A stretch of DNA of 5,110 nt from an uncultured Caryophanales bacterium (GTDB lineage: Bacteria; Bacillota_I; Bacilli_A; RFN20; CAG-826). The position numbers and the translations under genes are program-made. Under the pieces are notes generated by a model. The model was not told the DNA's origin. It was given only the letters and a program-made list of their open reading frames with translations, and did no database searches. This document shows, in pieces, positions 1 to 5,110 of the stretch. The stretch is from contig CALAWM010000162.1 of the NCBI GenBank assembly GCA_937895315.1, forward strand, positions 1-5,110. The letters are read 5' to 3'. Each line of letters starts with the position of its first letter. Position 1 is the first letter of the stretch.

Positions 1-86
1 CTATGACGGGGAAGGAAGTTAGTGTCAGTGCACCCCTACCGACTTACTTTGAAGAAGTACTTATTAATCTTCGAAAAGGTCTTTAA
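1..86 (+). CDS. C-terminal end of an unidentified protein (5' end outside window)
   Basis: The frame whose codons start at position 3 is open from the window edge to a TAA at 84-86. It reads about 27 residues, including SAPLPTYFEEVLINLRKGL, with a balanced, protein-like composition. The other two forward frames stop almost at once (TGA at 4-6, TAG at 20-22). The ATG at position 3 is most likely an internal Met of a longer gene, although a 27-codon ORF cannot be excluded. The stop lies inside the rnhC coding region, so the two genes would converge and overlap by 23 bases at their 3' ends. I do not recognise the family. It does not resemble the end of PheT, which lies beside rnhC in Bacillus. 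Reality of the CDS is moderately likely; function is unknown. Confidence 0.5.
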   Translation, partial: MTGKEVSVSAPLPTYFEEVLINLRKGL

Positions 87-960
87 AATTCCGGAAGTTG
101 TGTTTAGTAATACTTTCTAAATTACTTTTTCCGTGTTTAATTAGAAATTCTTTAGCAAATATATCAACGTTTTTACCGGCACCAAAAGGAATAGTTACAC
201 CAAATTGGTCGCCGATTTTTTTCATTTCGAGAAGAAAATAATAACGAGCAATAATACTGGCCGCGGCAATGCTTACGCTACTTATTTCCCCATGCGGAAC
301 AAGAATAATCGGGGCATCATCCATCGTTTTCGTCGCCTTAAAATAACTATTATCACTCGTAAACTTATCAATGTATAGATTCCCAGTATATGCCATTTTA
401 CGCGAAAGTTTTGTGAGTACATTATGATGAAGCATCGCTTTCATCTCATTCATATTCTTGCCACTTTTATTTACTTCATTATATTTCGGATTATTTACGA
501 TATTTTTCATATGGGGAATGATTTTTATTAATTCGCTTCCCATCATTAAAATAAGCGTGTCATTAAGTTTTTTAGAATCGGTTATTTGGAAACTTTCAAT
601 TTTAGTGAGAATTTCTTGATCAATATAAGCACTGACGACTACTAACGGACCAAAGAAGTCACCAAAACCGACTTCATCACTACCAATCTGCGGGATGTCT
701 TTGATCTTTGAAGAAATTTGTGGATTACTATGACCAATTTCTTCAATTATAAAGGGCGTAAGATCTTTTGGTAATAAACTACCCTCAAAGATTGCCTTAT
801 AAGGTTTATTCTTCGTATTATCATAAATTATAAACTCTGTGTCTTGGTCTTTAAAATGAAATAAAACATAGGCGCCAAGGTCTTCAATAGTTTTTATTTT
901 AGTCGCCCTAAGCACGTTATTAAGTTTATGCCGGGGAATTTCTAAACGATACTTTTTCAT
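64..960 (-). CDS. rnhC: Ribonuclease HIII
   Basis: RNase HIII is a cytoplasmic, metal-dependent endonuclease that cuts the RNA strand of RNA/DNA hybrids, such as R-loops and primer remnants. The 298-aa length is close to the usual ~300-310. Residues 1 to about 85 form the N-terminal substrate-binding (TBP-like) extension that separates HIII from HII. The catalytic domain begins at GSDEVGFGDFFGPLVVV (93-109), where D95 and E96 are the first two active-site acids. D198 in YIDKF is the third. The fourth acid is less clear: position 202 is Ser, with D203 beside it. SIAAASIIAR (230-239) and the GAGKNVD / KHGKSNLESITKHNF tail match the family. It is divergent from mutS2 and has only a weak ribosome binding site (GGTAAG, 8 nt before ATG). 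Its 3' end overlaps the preceding convergent gene. It contains no Cys or Trp. Confidence 0.95.
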   Translation of the reverse strand: MKKYRLEIPRHKLNNVLRATKIKTIEDLGAYVLFHFKDQDTEFIIYDNTKNKPYKAIFEGSLLPKDLTPFIIEEIGHSNPQISSKIKDIPQIGSDEVGFGDFFGPLVVVSAYIDQEILTKIESFQITDSKKLNDTLILMMGSELIKIIPHMKNIVNNPKYNEVNKSGKNMNEMKAMLHHNVLTKLSRKMAYTGNLYIDKFTSDNSYFKATKTMDDAPIILVPHGEISSVSIAAASIIARYYFLLEMKKIGDQFGVTIPFGAGKNVDIFAKEFLIKHGKSNLESITKHNFRNFKDLFED

Positions 961-996
961 ATTGTTATCTTACCATAATTTCGGGTTGTTTTACGT

Positions 997-1005
997 GTTT
1001 TATCA
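997..1005 (-). promoter_or_regulatory. Candidate extended -10 promoter for rnhC
   Basis: Read on the - strand, this is TGATAAAAC: a TGn extension followed by a -10-like TAAAAC. No convincing -35 hexamer lies 16-18 bases upstream. Transcription would start near 990 and give a leader of about 30 nt before the rnhC ATG at 960. It is almost identical to the TGATAAAAT in front of mutS2, which gives some mutual support. In A+T-rich DNA such matches also occur by chance, so confidence is low. Confidence 0.33.
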
Positions 1006-1054
1006 AAGAGATAGTCATTAATAACACTCTTTATATGTTAATAAAACCATAAAG

Positions 1055-1070
1055 TTATCATTAATGATAA
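1055..1070. repeat. Perfect 16-bp palindrome, possible operator
   Basis: TTATCATTAATGATAA is identical to its own reverse complement. It overlaps the TG and the first bases of the proposed mutS2 -10 element and ends 9 bases before the mutS2 start codon, so a bound protein would occlude mutS2 transcription. A looser copy of the core, TCATTAAT, occurs 43 bases upstream at 1015-1022. The palindrome does not fit the 7-1-7 spacing of Fur/PerR boxes or the Gram-positive LexA box as I know them, so no regulator can be named. Confidence 0.45.
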
Positions 1071-1073
1071 AAT
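1065..1073 (+). promoter_or_regulatory. Candidate extended -10 promoter for mutS2, possibly leaderless
   Basis: TGATAAAAT contains a TGn extension and the hexamer TAAAAT, the same -10 hexamer as in the better tRNA-Arg promoter at the end of this window. No good -35 is present at 16-18 bases, as expected for an extended -10 promoter. The usual 6-7 base distance puts the transcription start at about 1079-1081, which is the ATG itself. There is also no Shine-Dalgarno sequence before this ATG. The simplest reading is a leaderless or nearly leaderless mutS2 mRNA. Confidence 0.42.
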
Positions 1074-1079
1074 AAACGT

Positions 1080-2882
1080 ATGAATATTTATGATTTATTA
1101 GAATTTTCGCGGATTAAAGAAGCAGTCAAAAACTTCACCAAGACCGAATTAGGTGGTATTTATGCTGAAAATATCACTAGTTTTGATAAGGTGGAGGAAG
1201 CCAATGTTGCCCTTAATCTTCTTAATGAAACTGATGTTATTTTCACGCGCTTTGGGACAATTCCCTTATCACAAAGCCACAACTTAACGCCCATTATTGA
1301 AGAAGCAAAACGCGGAAACATTTTAACGCCTCACGACTTTTACTTAATAAGTGCTGATATTTTAAATATTACAAAAGTTAATTATTTTTTAAATGATAAA
1401 TTGACGAATGCTCCCTTATTAAAGAAGATGTTAGAACGAGAATTAGACATTGGCTTTCTCGCTAAAGAAATCGATAAAATTATTACCCCAAATCTATTAA
1501 TAAAAGATAGTGCGAGTCATGAACTAGCAAGAATTCGTAAAAGCATTGTCGCAAGTGAAGATCGCCTGACTAAAGCGGCCAATAGTCTTTTATCAAAATA
1601 CGGAAGTTATCTTGCCGAACCGCTCATTACCCAACGGGAAGGTCATTTTGTCATTCCTTTAAAAACATCGCATAAAAATAAAGTTGACGGTATCATTTAT
1701 GATATTTCAAACTCCGGACAAACCATCTTTGTCGAACCAAGTGAAATTGCAATGCTTAATAATACTTTAATTGCTCATAAAAATGATGAAATCATTGAAA
1801 TTAATCGCATTTTAAGGGCGTTAACCCTCGAAACATTACAATATGAACACCAAATCATAAATAATAACATTCTACTTGCGGAATTAGATTTACTTTTCGC
1901 TAAAGCCCAATATGGTCAAAAGATTAAAGGCATGATTCCGACCTTTAAAAATGAAATCGGTTTAGCCTTTAAAGATACCCGCCATCCCTTAATTGATAGT
2001 GAAGTCGTCGTTGCTAACACCTTTAATTTAAAAGAAGATAAATATATTATCGTTATTAGTGGTCCAAATGCCGGGGGGAAAACAGTCGCCCTTAAAACGA
2101 TGGGTTTATTAGTATTGATGGCCAAAAGTGGCTTAATGCTCCCCGTAAGCGCCCCGCCAACCTTATATTTTTATGAAAACGTATATGCAAGTATTGGGGA
2201 CGAGCAAAGTTTAAGTCAAAATCTTTCAACCTTTTCAAGTCACGTGAAGCGTATTGGTGAAATTATAAATAGCGCGACCCATAAAGATCTTGTCTTACTT
2301 GATGAATTAGCGACCGGTACAAGCCCAGAAGAAGGGGAAGCCCTCGCCCTTGCGGTTACTTCTTACTTATTAAATGCGCACATAAGCAGTGTTATTTCAA
2401 GTCACTACAGTCGCTTAAAAGAATTTGCCTATAAAAGTCCCGGCATCATTAACGCCTCAATGGCCTTTGATGAAGAATTATTACTACCACTTTATCGTTA
2501 CCGCGAAGAAGTACCAGGACGGTCATATGGTTTAGTCGTCGCCAAACGCTTTGGCATCCCAGAAACCATCATTAAAGAGGCGGAAAGTATTTTAAGTGCC
2601 GGCGTTTATGACTTTGAAGCGACAATCGGCAAATTACGTCATGAATTACTGCTCCTTGAAGATGAAAAAATAGCGTTAAATGAAGAAAAGATCCGTCTTG
2701 AAAAGAAAGAAAGTACGCTTGATAAGGAATTATTTAGAGTTAAAGAAGAACAACGGACCTTTAAAGCCGAAAAACATGAACGGCTCCAAGAAGAAATTGA
2801 AGAAGCGATTAAAACAATTGATACTTTAATTAAGGATGCTTTACAAAGTGGCGGGAAAGCCCCCATGTTAAAGGGGAAATAA
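1080..2882 (+). CDS. mutS2: MutS2, clamp and ATPase portion; frame ends before the Smr domain
   Basis: MutS2 is a MutS-family ATPase that lacks the mismatch-recognition domain. It is linked to suppression of recombination and, in Bacillus subtilis, to splitting collided ribosomes. The 600 residues cover the N-terminal core and clamp (about 1-300), the ATPase (about 300-505) and part of the coiled-coil C-terminal region (about 510-590, rich in Glu, Lys and Leu). Walker A is GPNAGGKT (328-335). Walker B is LVLLDEL (404-410, D408/E409). The signature segment is SIGDEQSLSQNLSTFSSH (371-388), and SSHYSRLK (440-447) follows. The family is usually about 780 aa; this frame stops at TAA 2880-2882 and lacks the KOW-like and Smr parts, which continue in the -1 frame just downstream. 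With a -1 shift the product would be 731 aa, still some 40-50 residues short, mainly in the coiled coil. The start fits the family N-terminus, but no Shine-Dalgarno is seen. It contains no Cys or Trp. Confidence 0.93.
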   Translation: MNIYDLLEFSRIKEAVKNFTKTELGGIYAENITSFDKVEEANVALNLLNETDVIFTRFGTIPLSQSHNLTPIIEEAKRGNILTPHDFYLISADILNITKVNYFLNDKLTNAPLLKKMLERELDIGFLAKEIDKIITPNLLIKDSASHELARIRKSIVASEDRLTKAANSLLSKYGSYLAEPLITQREGHFVIPLKTSHKNKVDGIIYDISNSGQTIFVEPSEIAMLNNTLIAHKNDEIIEINRILRALTLETLQYEHQIINNNILLAELDLLFAKAQYGQKIKGMIPTFKNEIGLAFKDTRHPLIDSEVVVANTFNLKEDKYIIVISGPNAGGKTVALKTMGLLVLMAKSGLMLPVSAPPTLYFYENVYASIGDEQSLSQNLSTFSSHVKRIGEIINSATHKDLVLLDELATGTSPEEGEALALAVTSYLLNAHISSVISSHYSRLKEFAYKSPGIINASMAFDEELLLPLYRYREEVPGRSYGLVVAKRFGIPETIIKEAESILSAGVYDFEATIGKLRHELLLLEDEKIALNEEKIRLEKKESTLDKELFRVKEEQRTFKAEKHERLQEEIEEAIKTIDTLIKDALQSGGKAPMLKGK

Positions 2883-2925
2883 CCCGCATTAAAGATGATA
2901 TTTATACGGTCATGCTTAATAGCGG
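2870..2925 (+). promoter_or_regulatory. Candidate programmed -1 frameshift signal in mutS2 (slippery heptamer plus stem-loop)
   Basis: In the mutS2 frame, 2870-2876 reads A AAG GGG, a perfect X XXY YYZ heptamer. After slippage, Lys and Gly tRNAs re-pair with AAA and GGG, and decoding continues GAA ATA ACC into the Smr frame. The zero frame has one more codon (AAA), then UAA. Seven bases later a stem-loop begins: CCGC (2884-2887) with GCGG (2922-2925), ATTAA (2888-2892) with TTAAT (2916-2920) around a bulged A2921, then ATGA (2895-2898) with TCAT (2910-2913) across a small internal loop, and an 11-nt apical loop. The -1 frame is open only from 2834, so any shift must occur in 2834-2880, and this heptamer lies inside that interval. 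The outer stem is partly A-U, so strength is moderate. The alternative is a one-base indel, with the C5 run at 2860-2864 the likeliest site. Confidence 0.5.
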
Positions 2926-3274
2926 AAAGCATATGAAAGTAAAGGCAAGTGACATTTCGTTAAGTAATAAAAGTCCGGATTTAAAGAAAAAACCCGTTGT
3001 AACGACCGCCCTTGATCAAGAAGTAACAAGCGTAAAACCAGAAATTAACGTTATTGGGATGCGGGTCGATGAAGCGCTCGCGGTATTACAGCCATATTTA
3101 GACCGTGCCCTTTTAAAACGTTATCCAAGTGTCCGCATTATCCATGGGTTTGGAAGTGGGGCGTTAAGACGCGGAATCCATGACTATTTAAAAACTGTAT
3201 CTTATGTTAAAAGTTTCGCCCTTGCCGGCCAATTTGAAGGGCAAGGTGGGGCGACGATTGTGTATTTCTCATGA
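2912..3274 (+). CDS. mutS2: MutS2 C-terminal portion: KOW-like remnant and Smr domain (-1 frame)
   Basis: This 120-codon frame completes MutS2. Reading upstream in the same frame from 2876 adds EITRIKDDIYTV, so the segment KGEITRIKDDIYTVMLNSG followed by KHMKVKASDI matches the small beta-rich stretch that precedes Smr in MutS2. The Smr domain runs from about residue 45 to 120: INVIGMRVDEAL (45-56), IIHGFGSGALRRGI (76-89), and GQGGATIVYF at the end. The HGxG motif is intact; the LDxRG motif is INVIG, a variant I believe also occurs in clostridial MutS2. Smr domains bind nucleic acid and some are nucleases. In MutS2 this part acts on DNA or ribosomes. Neither the ATG at 2912 nor the one at 2933 has a convincing ribosome binding site, so production by frameshift from the upstream frame is more plausible than independent initiation. 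A separate small Smr protein or a broken gene remain possible. The TGA stop overlaps the uvrC ATG. Confidence 0.8.
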   Translation: MLNSGKHMKVKASDISLSNKSPDLKKKPVVTTALDQEVTSVKPEINVIGMRVDEALAVLQPYLDRALLKRYPSVRIIHGFGSGALRRGIHDYLKTVSYVKSFALAGQFEGQGGATIVYFS

Positions 3275-5022
3275 AAAACGATGAATTAAAGTTTTTACTC
3301 GATAATTTAGTAACCTCCCCCGGTGTTTATTTAATGTTTGATAAACATGGCAAGATTATTTATATTGGTAAAGCAAAAAATTTAAAAAACCGCGTCAGTC
3401 AATATTTTAATCGTCCGCAAGTTGGTAAAGTCGCGGGGATGGTAAAAAATACCGTTCGATTTGAAACAATTATTACCAATAATGAAAAAGAAGCGTTTAT
3501 TCTCGAATTAAAACTTATTCAAACCCATTATCCCCGTTATAACATTATGCTTAAAGACGATAGTCATTATCCCTATATCGCCTTAAGTAAAGTGGGTGAT
3601 CCCGTTGTAACGATTGAACGAAAAGCTAATAACGTGAATAATTATTACTTTGGTCCGTTCCCTGCTAGCCAAAAAGCCTATCAAACCGTCGATTTAATTA
3701 ATAAAATCTTTAAAACCAAGAAATGCAAAGGTCATCATAAAGGACCATGTTTTTATTATCATCTCGGACAATGTTTAGGCTATTGCTTTAAGGATGTAAG
3801 TGAGGAAGAAATTGAAGAAGTCCGTAAGAGTGTATATGACTTTTTAAACGGTAAAGATACCACGACTTTAAAACGTTATGAAACATTGATGAAAGAAGAA
3901 AGTGCGCTTTTAAACTTTGAAAAAGCTAATGAATATAAAAACATTATTACGGCAATTAAACACATATATTCATCACAAAATGTTGAACTTAAAACCAAAA
4001 TTGATGTTGATGTCATCGCTTTTAGTCAAATTGAAGACTTTATTGGCTTAACAATTGTCAGTTATCGCAAAGGGATTTTATTAAGTGAAAGATTCCAAAC
4101 TATCAATGCTTTTGGCGACATTAATGAACAAATTGTCACGCTCCTTGGTGAATACTATAATAAAAGACCAGTCCCGCCGCATTTAATGCTCGGGAGTTCA
4201 TATATTGGTGAAGAATTAAGTCTCCTTTATAACACGAAAATCATAGTACCGACAAGAGGACAATATTTAGATCTTTTAAATCGGACGTATCAAAATGCTA
4301 GTGAATCACTCACTAAACATTTATTGTTCCATCAACAACAGACCGCGGAAAATGAATTACTTGATACCTTAGCCGAAACGTTAAACATCAACTATCCGCG
4401 GCATATTGATTTAGTTGATATCGCCCATTTATCAGGTGAAGAAGCCATTGGCGTTGTTGTTACCTACATTAACGGTCGCCCATTTAAGAAACTCTATCGG
4501 AAATATAACATTACCGCCGTAAATAAATTTGACGATTATAACAACATTCGCGAAGTATTATCAAGACATTATGAGCGGAAATTAAAAGAAGGGAATAATC
4601 TTCCTGATCTGCTTTTAGTCGACGGGGGGAAAGGGCAACTTAGCATCGCTACCGAAGTATTAAATAAATTTAACTTAAGTTTTCCTTATGCAGGTCTTGT
4701 CAAAAATGATAAACATCAAACCCGGGGTTTAATTTTTAAAGATGAAGAAATAACCTTAAAAAGAGAATTATTAACTCTTTTAGCCAGTATGCAAGAAGAA
4801 GTGCACCGCTTTGCAATCACCAGTCACCGTCATAAACGAACAAAGGCGACTTACGTTAGTGTCCTTGATAATATCAAAGGCTTAGGAAAAAAACGGCAAG
4901 CTTTACTTTTAAAGACCTATCTTTCCCTTGACACCTTAAAAGTTGTTTCGCTTGAAGAATTAAGCCAATTAATCCCTAAAGATGTCGCCTTACGGGTTAT
5001 TGAAAGATTAAGTGAATTATAG
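3271..5022 (+). CDS. uvrC: Excinuclease ABC subunit C
   Basis: UvrC makes both incisions around a DNA lesion after UvrA/UvrB loading, in nucleotide excision repair. The 583 residues are near the family norm of ~590-610, and all domains are present. The GIY-YIG nuclease (about 12-95) has GVY 18-20, YIG 31-33, R41 and probable catalytic E79 in NEKEAFILE. The four Fe-S-type cysteines are C152, C160, C168 and C172, the only Cys in the protein. The UvrB-binding UVR segment is about 200-232. The RNase H-like endonuclease has D383 (LVDIAH), D451 (LLLVDGGKGQL) and H512 (VHRFAITSHR). A C-terminal helix-hairpin-helix pair runs about 528-583 (LDNIKGLGKKRQ). The ATG overlaps the Smr stop codon as ATGA and has no Shine-Dalgarno close by, so translation is probably coupled to mutS2. 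It therefore depends on ribosomes that reach the Smr frame. It contains no Trp. Confidence 0.97.
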   Translation: MKNDELKFLLDNLVTSPGVYLMFDKHGKIIYIGKAKNLKNRVSQYFNRPQVGKVAGMVKNTVRFETIITNNEKEAFILELKLIQTHYPRYNIMLKDDSHYPYIALSKVGDPVVTIERKANNVNNYYFGPFPASQKAYQTVDLINKIFKTKKCKGHHKGPCFYYHLGQCLGYCFKDVSEEEIEEVRKSVYDFLNGKDTTTLKRYETLMKEESALLNFEKANEYKNIITAIKHIYSSQNVELKTKIDVDVIAFSQIEDFIGLTIVSYRKGILLSERFQTINAFGDINEQIVTLLGEYYNKRPVPPHLMLGSSYIGEELSLLYNTKIIVPTRGQYLDLLNRTYQNASESLTKHLLFHQQQTAENELLDTLAETLNINYPRHIDLVDIAHLSGEEAIGVVVTYINGRPFKKLYRKYNITAVNKFDDYNNIREVLSRHYERKLKEGNNLPDLLLVDGGKGQLSIATEVLNKFNLSFPYAGLVKNDKHQTRGLIFKDEEITLKRELLTLLASMQEEVHRFAITSHRHKRTKATYVSVLDNIKGLGKKRQALLLKTYLSLDTLKVVSLEELSQLIPKDVALRVIERLSEL

Positions 5023-5050
5023 TTTGCAACATAATCCTTTTTGTTGTAAA
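5023..5050. repeat. Inverted repeat spanning the tRNA-Arg promoter
   Basis: TTTGCAACA (5023-5031) can pair with TGTTGTAAA (5042-5050): eight Watson-Crick pairs and one G-T, with a 10-base loop. It starts directly after the uvrC stop codon and contains the proposed -35 and most of the -10 hexamer. It is not followed by a T-run on either strand, so it is a poor intrinsic terminator. It could be a regulatory dyad, an RNA processing hairpin between uvrC and the tRNA, or chance. Confidence 0.35.
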
Positions 5051-5052
5051 AT
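5024..5052 (+). promoter_or_regulatory. Promoter for the tRNA-Arg gene
   Basis: The -35 is TTGCAA (5024-5029) and the -10 is TAAAAT (5047-5052), separated by exactly 17 bases, close to the sigma-70/sigma-A consensus. Transcription would start around 5059, only 2-4 bases before the mature tRNA 5' end, as is common for stable RNA genes. No terminator is seen between uvrC and this promoter, so read-through from uvrC may add to tRNA transcription. Confidence 0.65.
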
Positions 5053-5061
5053 AACATGCAT

Positions 5062-5110
5062 GTCCCGGTAGCTCAGCCGGATAGAGCAACAGCCTTCTAA
5101 GCTGTGGGTC
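5062..5110 (+). tRNA. tRNA-Arg (anticodon UCU), 3' end beyond the window
   Basis: The first 48 standard positions (49 bases, counting an extra D-loop base) fit a tRNA. Acceptor 5' strand GTCCCGG is followed by T8 A9. The D-stem is GCTC/GAGC with a GG-containing loop. The anticodon stem is ACAGC/GCTGT with perfect pairing, and the loop CTTCTAA places TCT at 34-36 (bases 5096-5098), which decodes AGA/AGG as arginine. GGGTC begins the variable loop. The T-arm and acceptor 3' strand lie past the window edge, so acceptor pairing cannot be checked. Confidence 0.93.

Noticed and set aside
1916..2125. Open frame of 69 codons on the - strand
   Set aside because: It lies wholly inside the conserved MutS2 ATPase coding region, has no family resemblance and no start signal; it is an antisense shadow.
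2639..2932. Open frame of 97 codons on the - strand, rich in Ser and Leu
   Set aside because: Its composition is the complement of the Glu/Lys-rich coiled coil of MutS2, as expected for a shadow frame.
2912..2935. Independent start of a separate Smr gene at ATG 2912 or 2933
   Set aside because: No good ribosome binding site precedes either ATG, and the same frame upstream to 2876 continues to match MutS2. Kept only as an alternative.
3269..3289. TGA read as Trp, extending the Smr frame (genetic code 4)
   Set aside because: None of the full-length genes contains an in-frame TGA, the Smr domain ends at its usual place, and the ATGA overlap with uvrC makes sense as a stop/start.
5023..5050. 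Intrinsic terminator after uvrC
   Set aside because: The hairpin is weak, A-T rich and not followed by a T-run on either strand.
1..5110. CRISPR array, insertion sequence or other mobile element
   Set aside because: No direct repeat arrays, transposase-like frames or terminal inverted repeats are seen; the window is almost fully occupied by housekeeping genes.

Overview
The window comes from an A+T-rich bacterium. The pairing of RNase HIII with MutS2, and a mutS2 / uvrC neighbourhood that resembles a shortened form of the Bacillus arrangement (zapA-cvpA-polX-mutS2-...-uvrC), point to the low-G+C Firmicutes, or to a Bacilli/Tenericutes-like lineage with a compact genome. The lineage is an inference. 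The genes have full family length with no in-frame TGA and one ORF ends in TGA, so nothing suggests that TGA is read as tryptophan.

Layout, left to right. Positions 1-86 hold the last codons of an unidentified + strand gene whose 3' end overlaps the 3' end of rnhC. rnhC (RNase HIII) lies on the - strand at 64-960. A 119-base divergent intergenic region (961-1079) carries extended -10 promoter candidates in both directions and a perfect 16-base palindrome next to the mutS2 start. On the + strand, mutS2 is split into two reading frames: the clamp/ATPase part (1080-2882), then the Smr part (2912-3274) in the -1 frame. uvrC (3271-5022) overlaps the Smr ORF by ATGA. A short spacer with a good -35/-10 promoter leads into a tRNA-Arg(UCU) gene that the window edge cuts.

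All identified protein genes act on nucleic-acid damage or conflict. RNase HIII removes RNA from RNA/DNA hybrids. MutS2 is a MutS-family ATPase with a C-terminal Smr domain, implicated in recombination control and in splitting collided ribosomes. UvrC is the dual-incision nuclease of nucleotide excision repair. mutS2, the Smr ORF and uvrC look like one transcription unit.

The most interesting feature is the mutS2 split. The junction carries a slippery heptamer in the correct phase (A AAG GGG, 2870-2876), one more zero-frame codon and a UAA stop, then, after a 7-nt spacer, an imperfect stem-loop (2884-2925). This is the classical layout of a programmed -1 ribosomal frameshift. It would yield a 600-aa protein without Smr and a 731-aa full protein. 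An ordinary indel, for example in the adjacent C5 run, cannot be excluded from the sequence alone.
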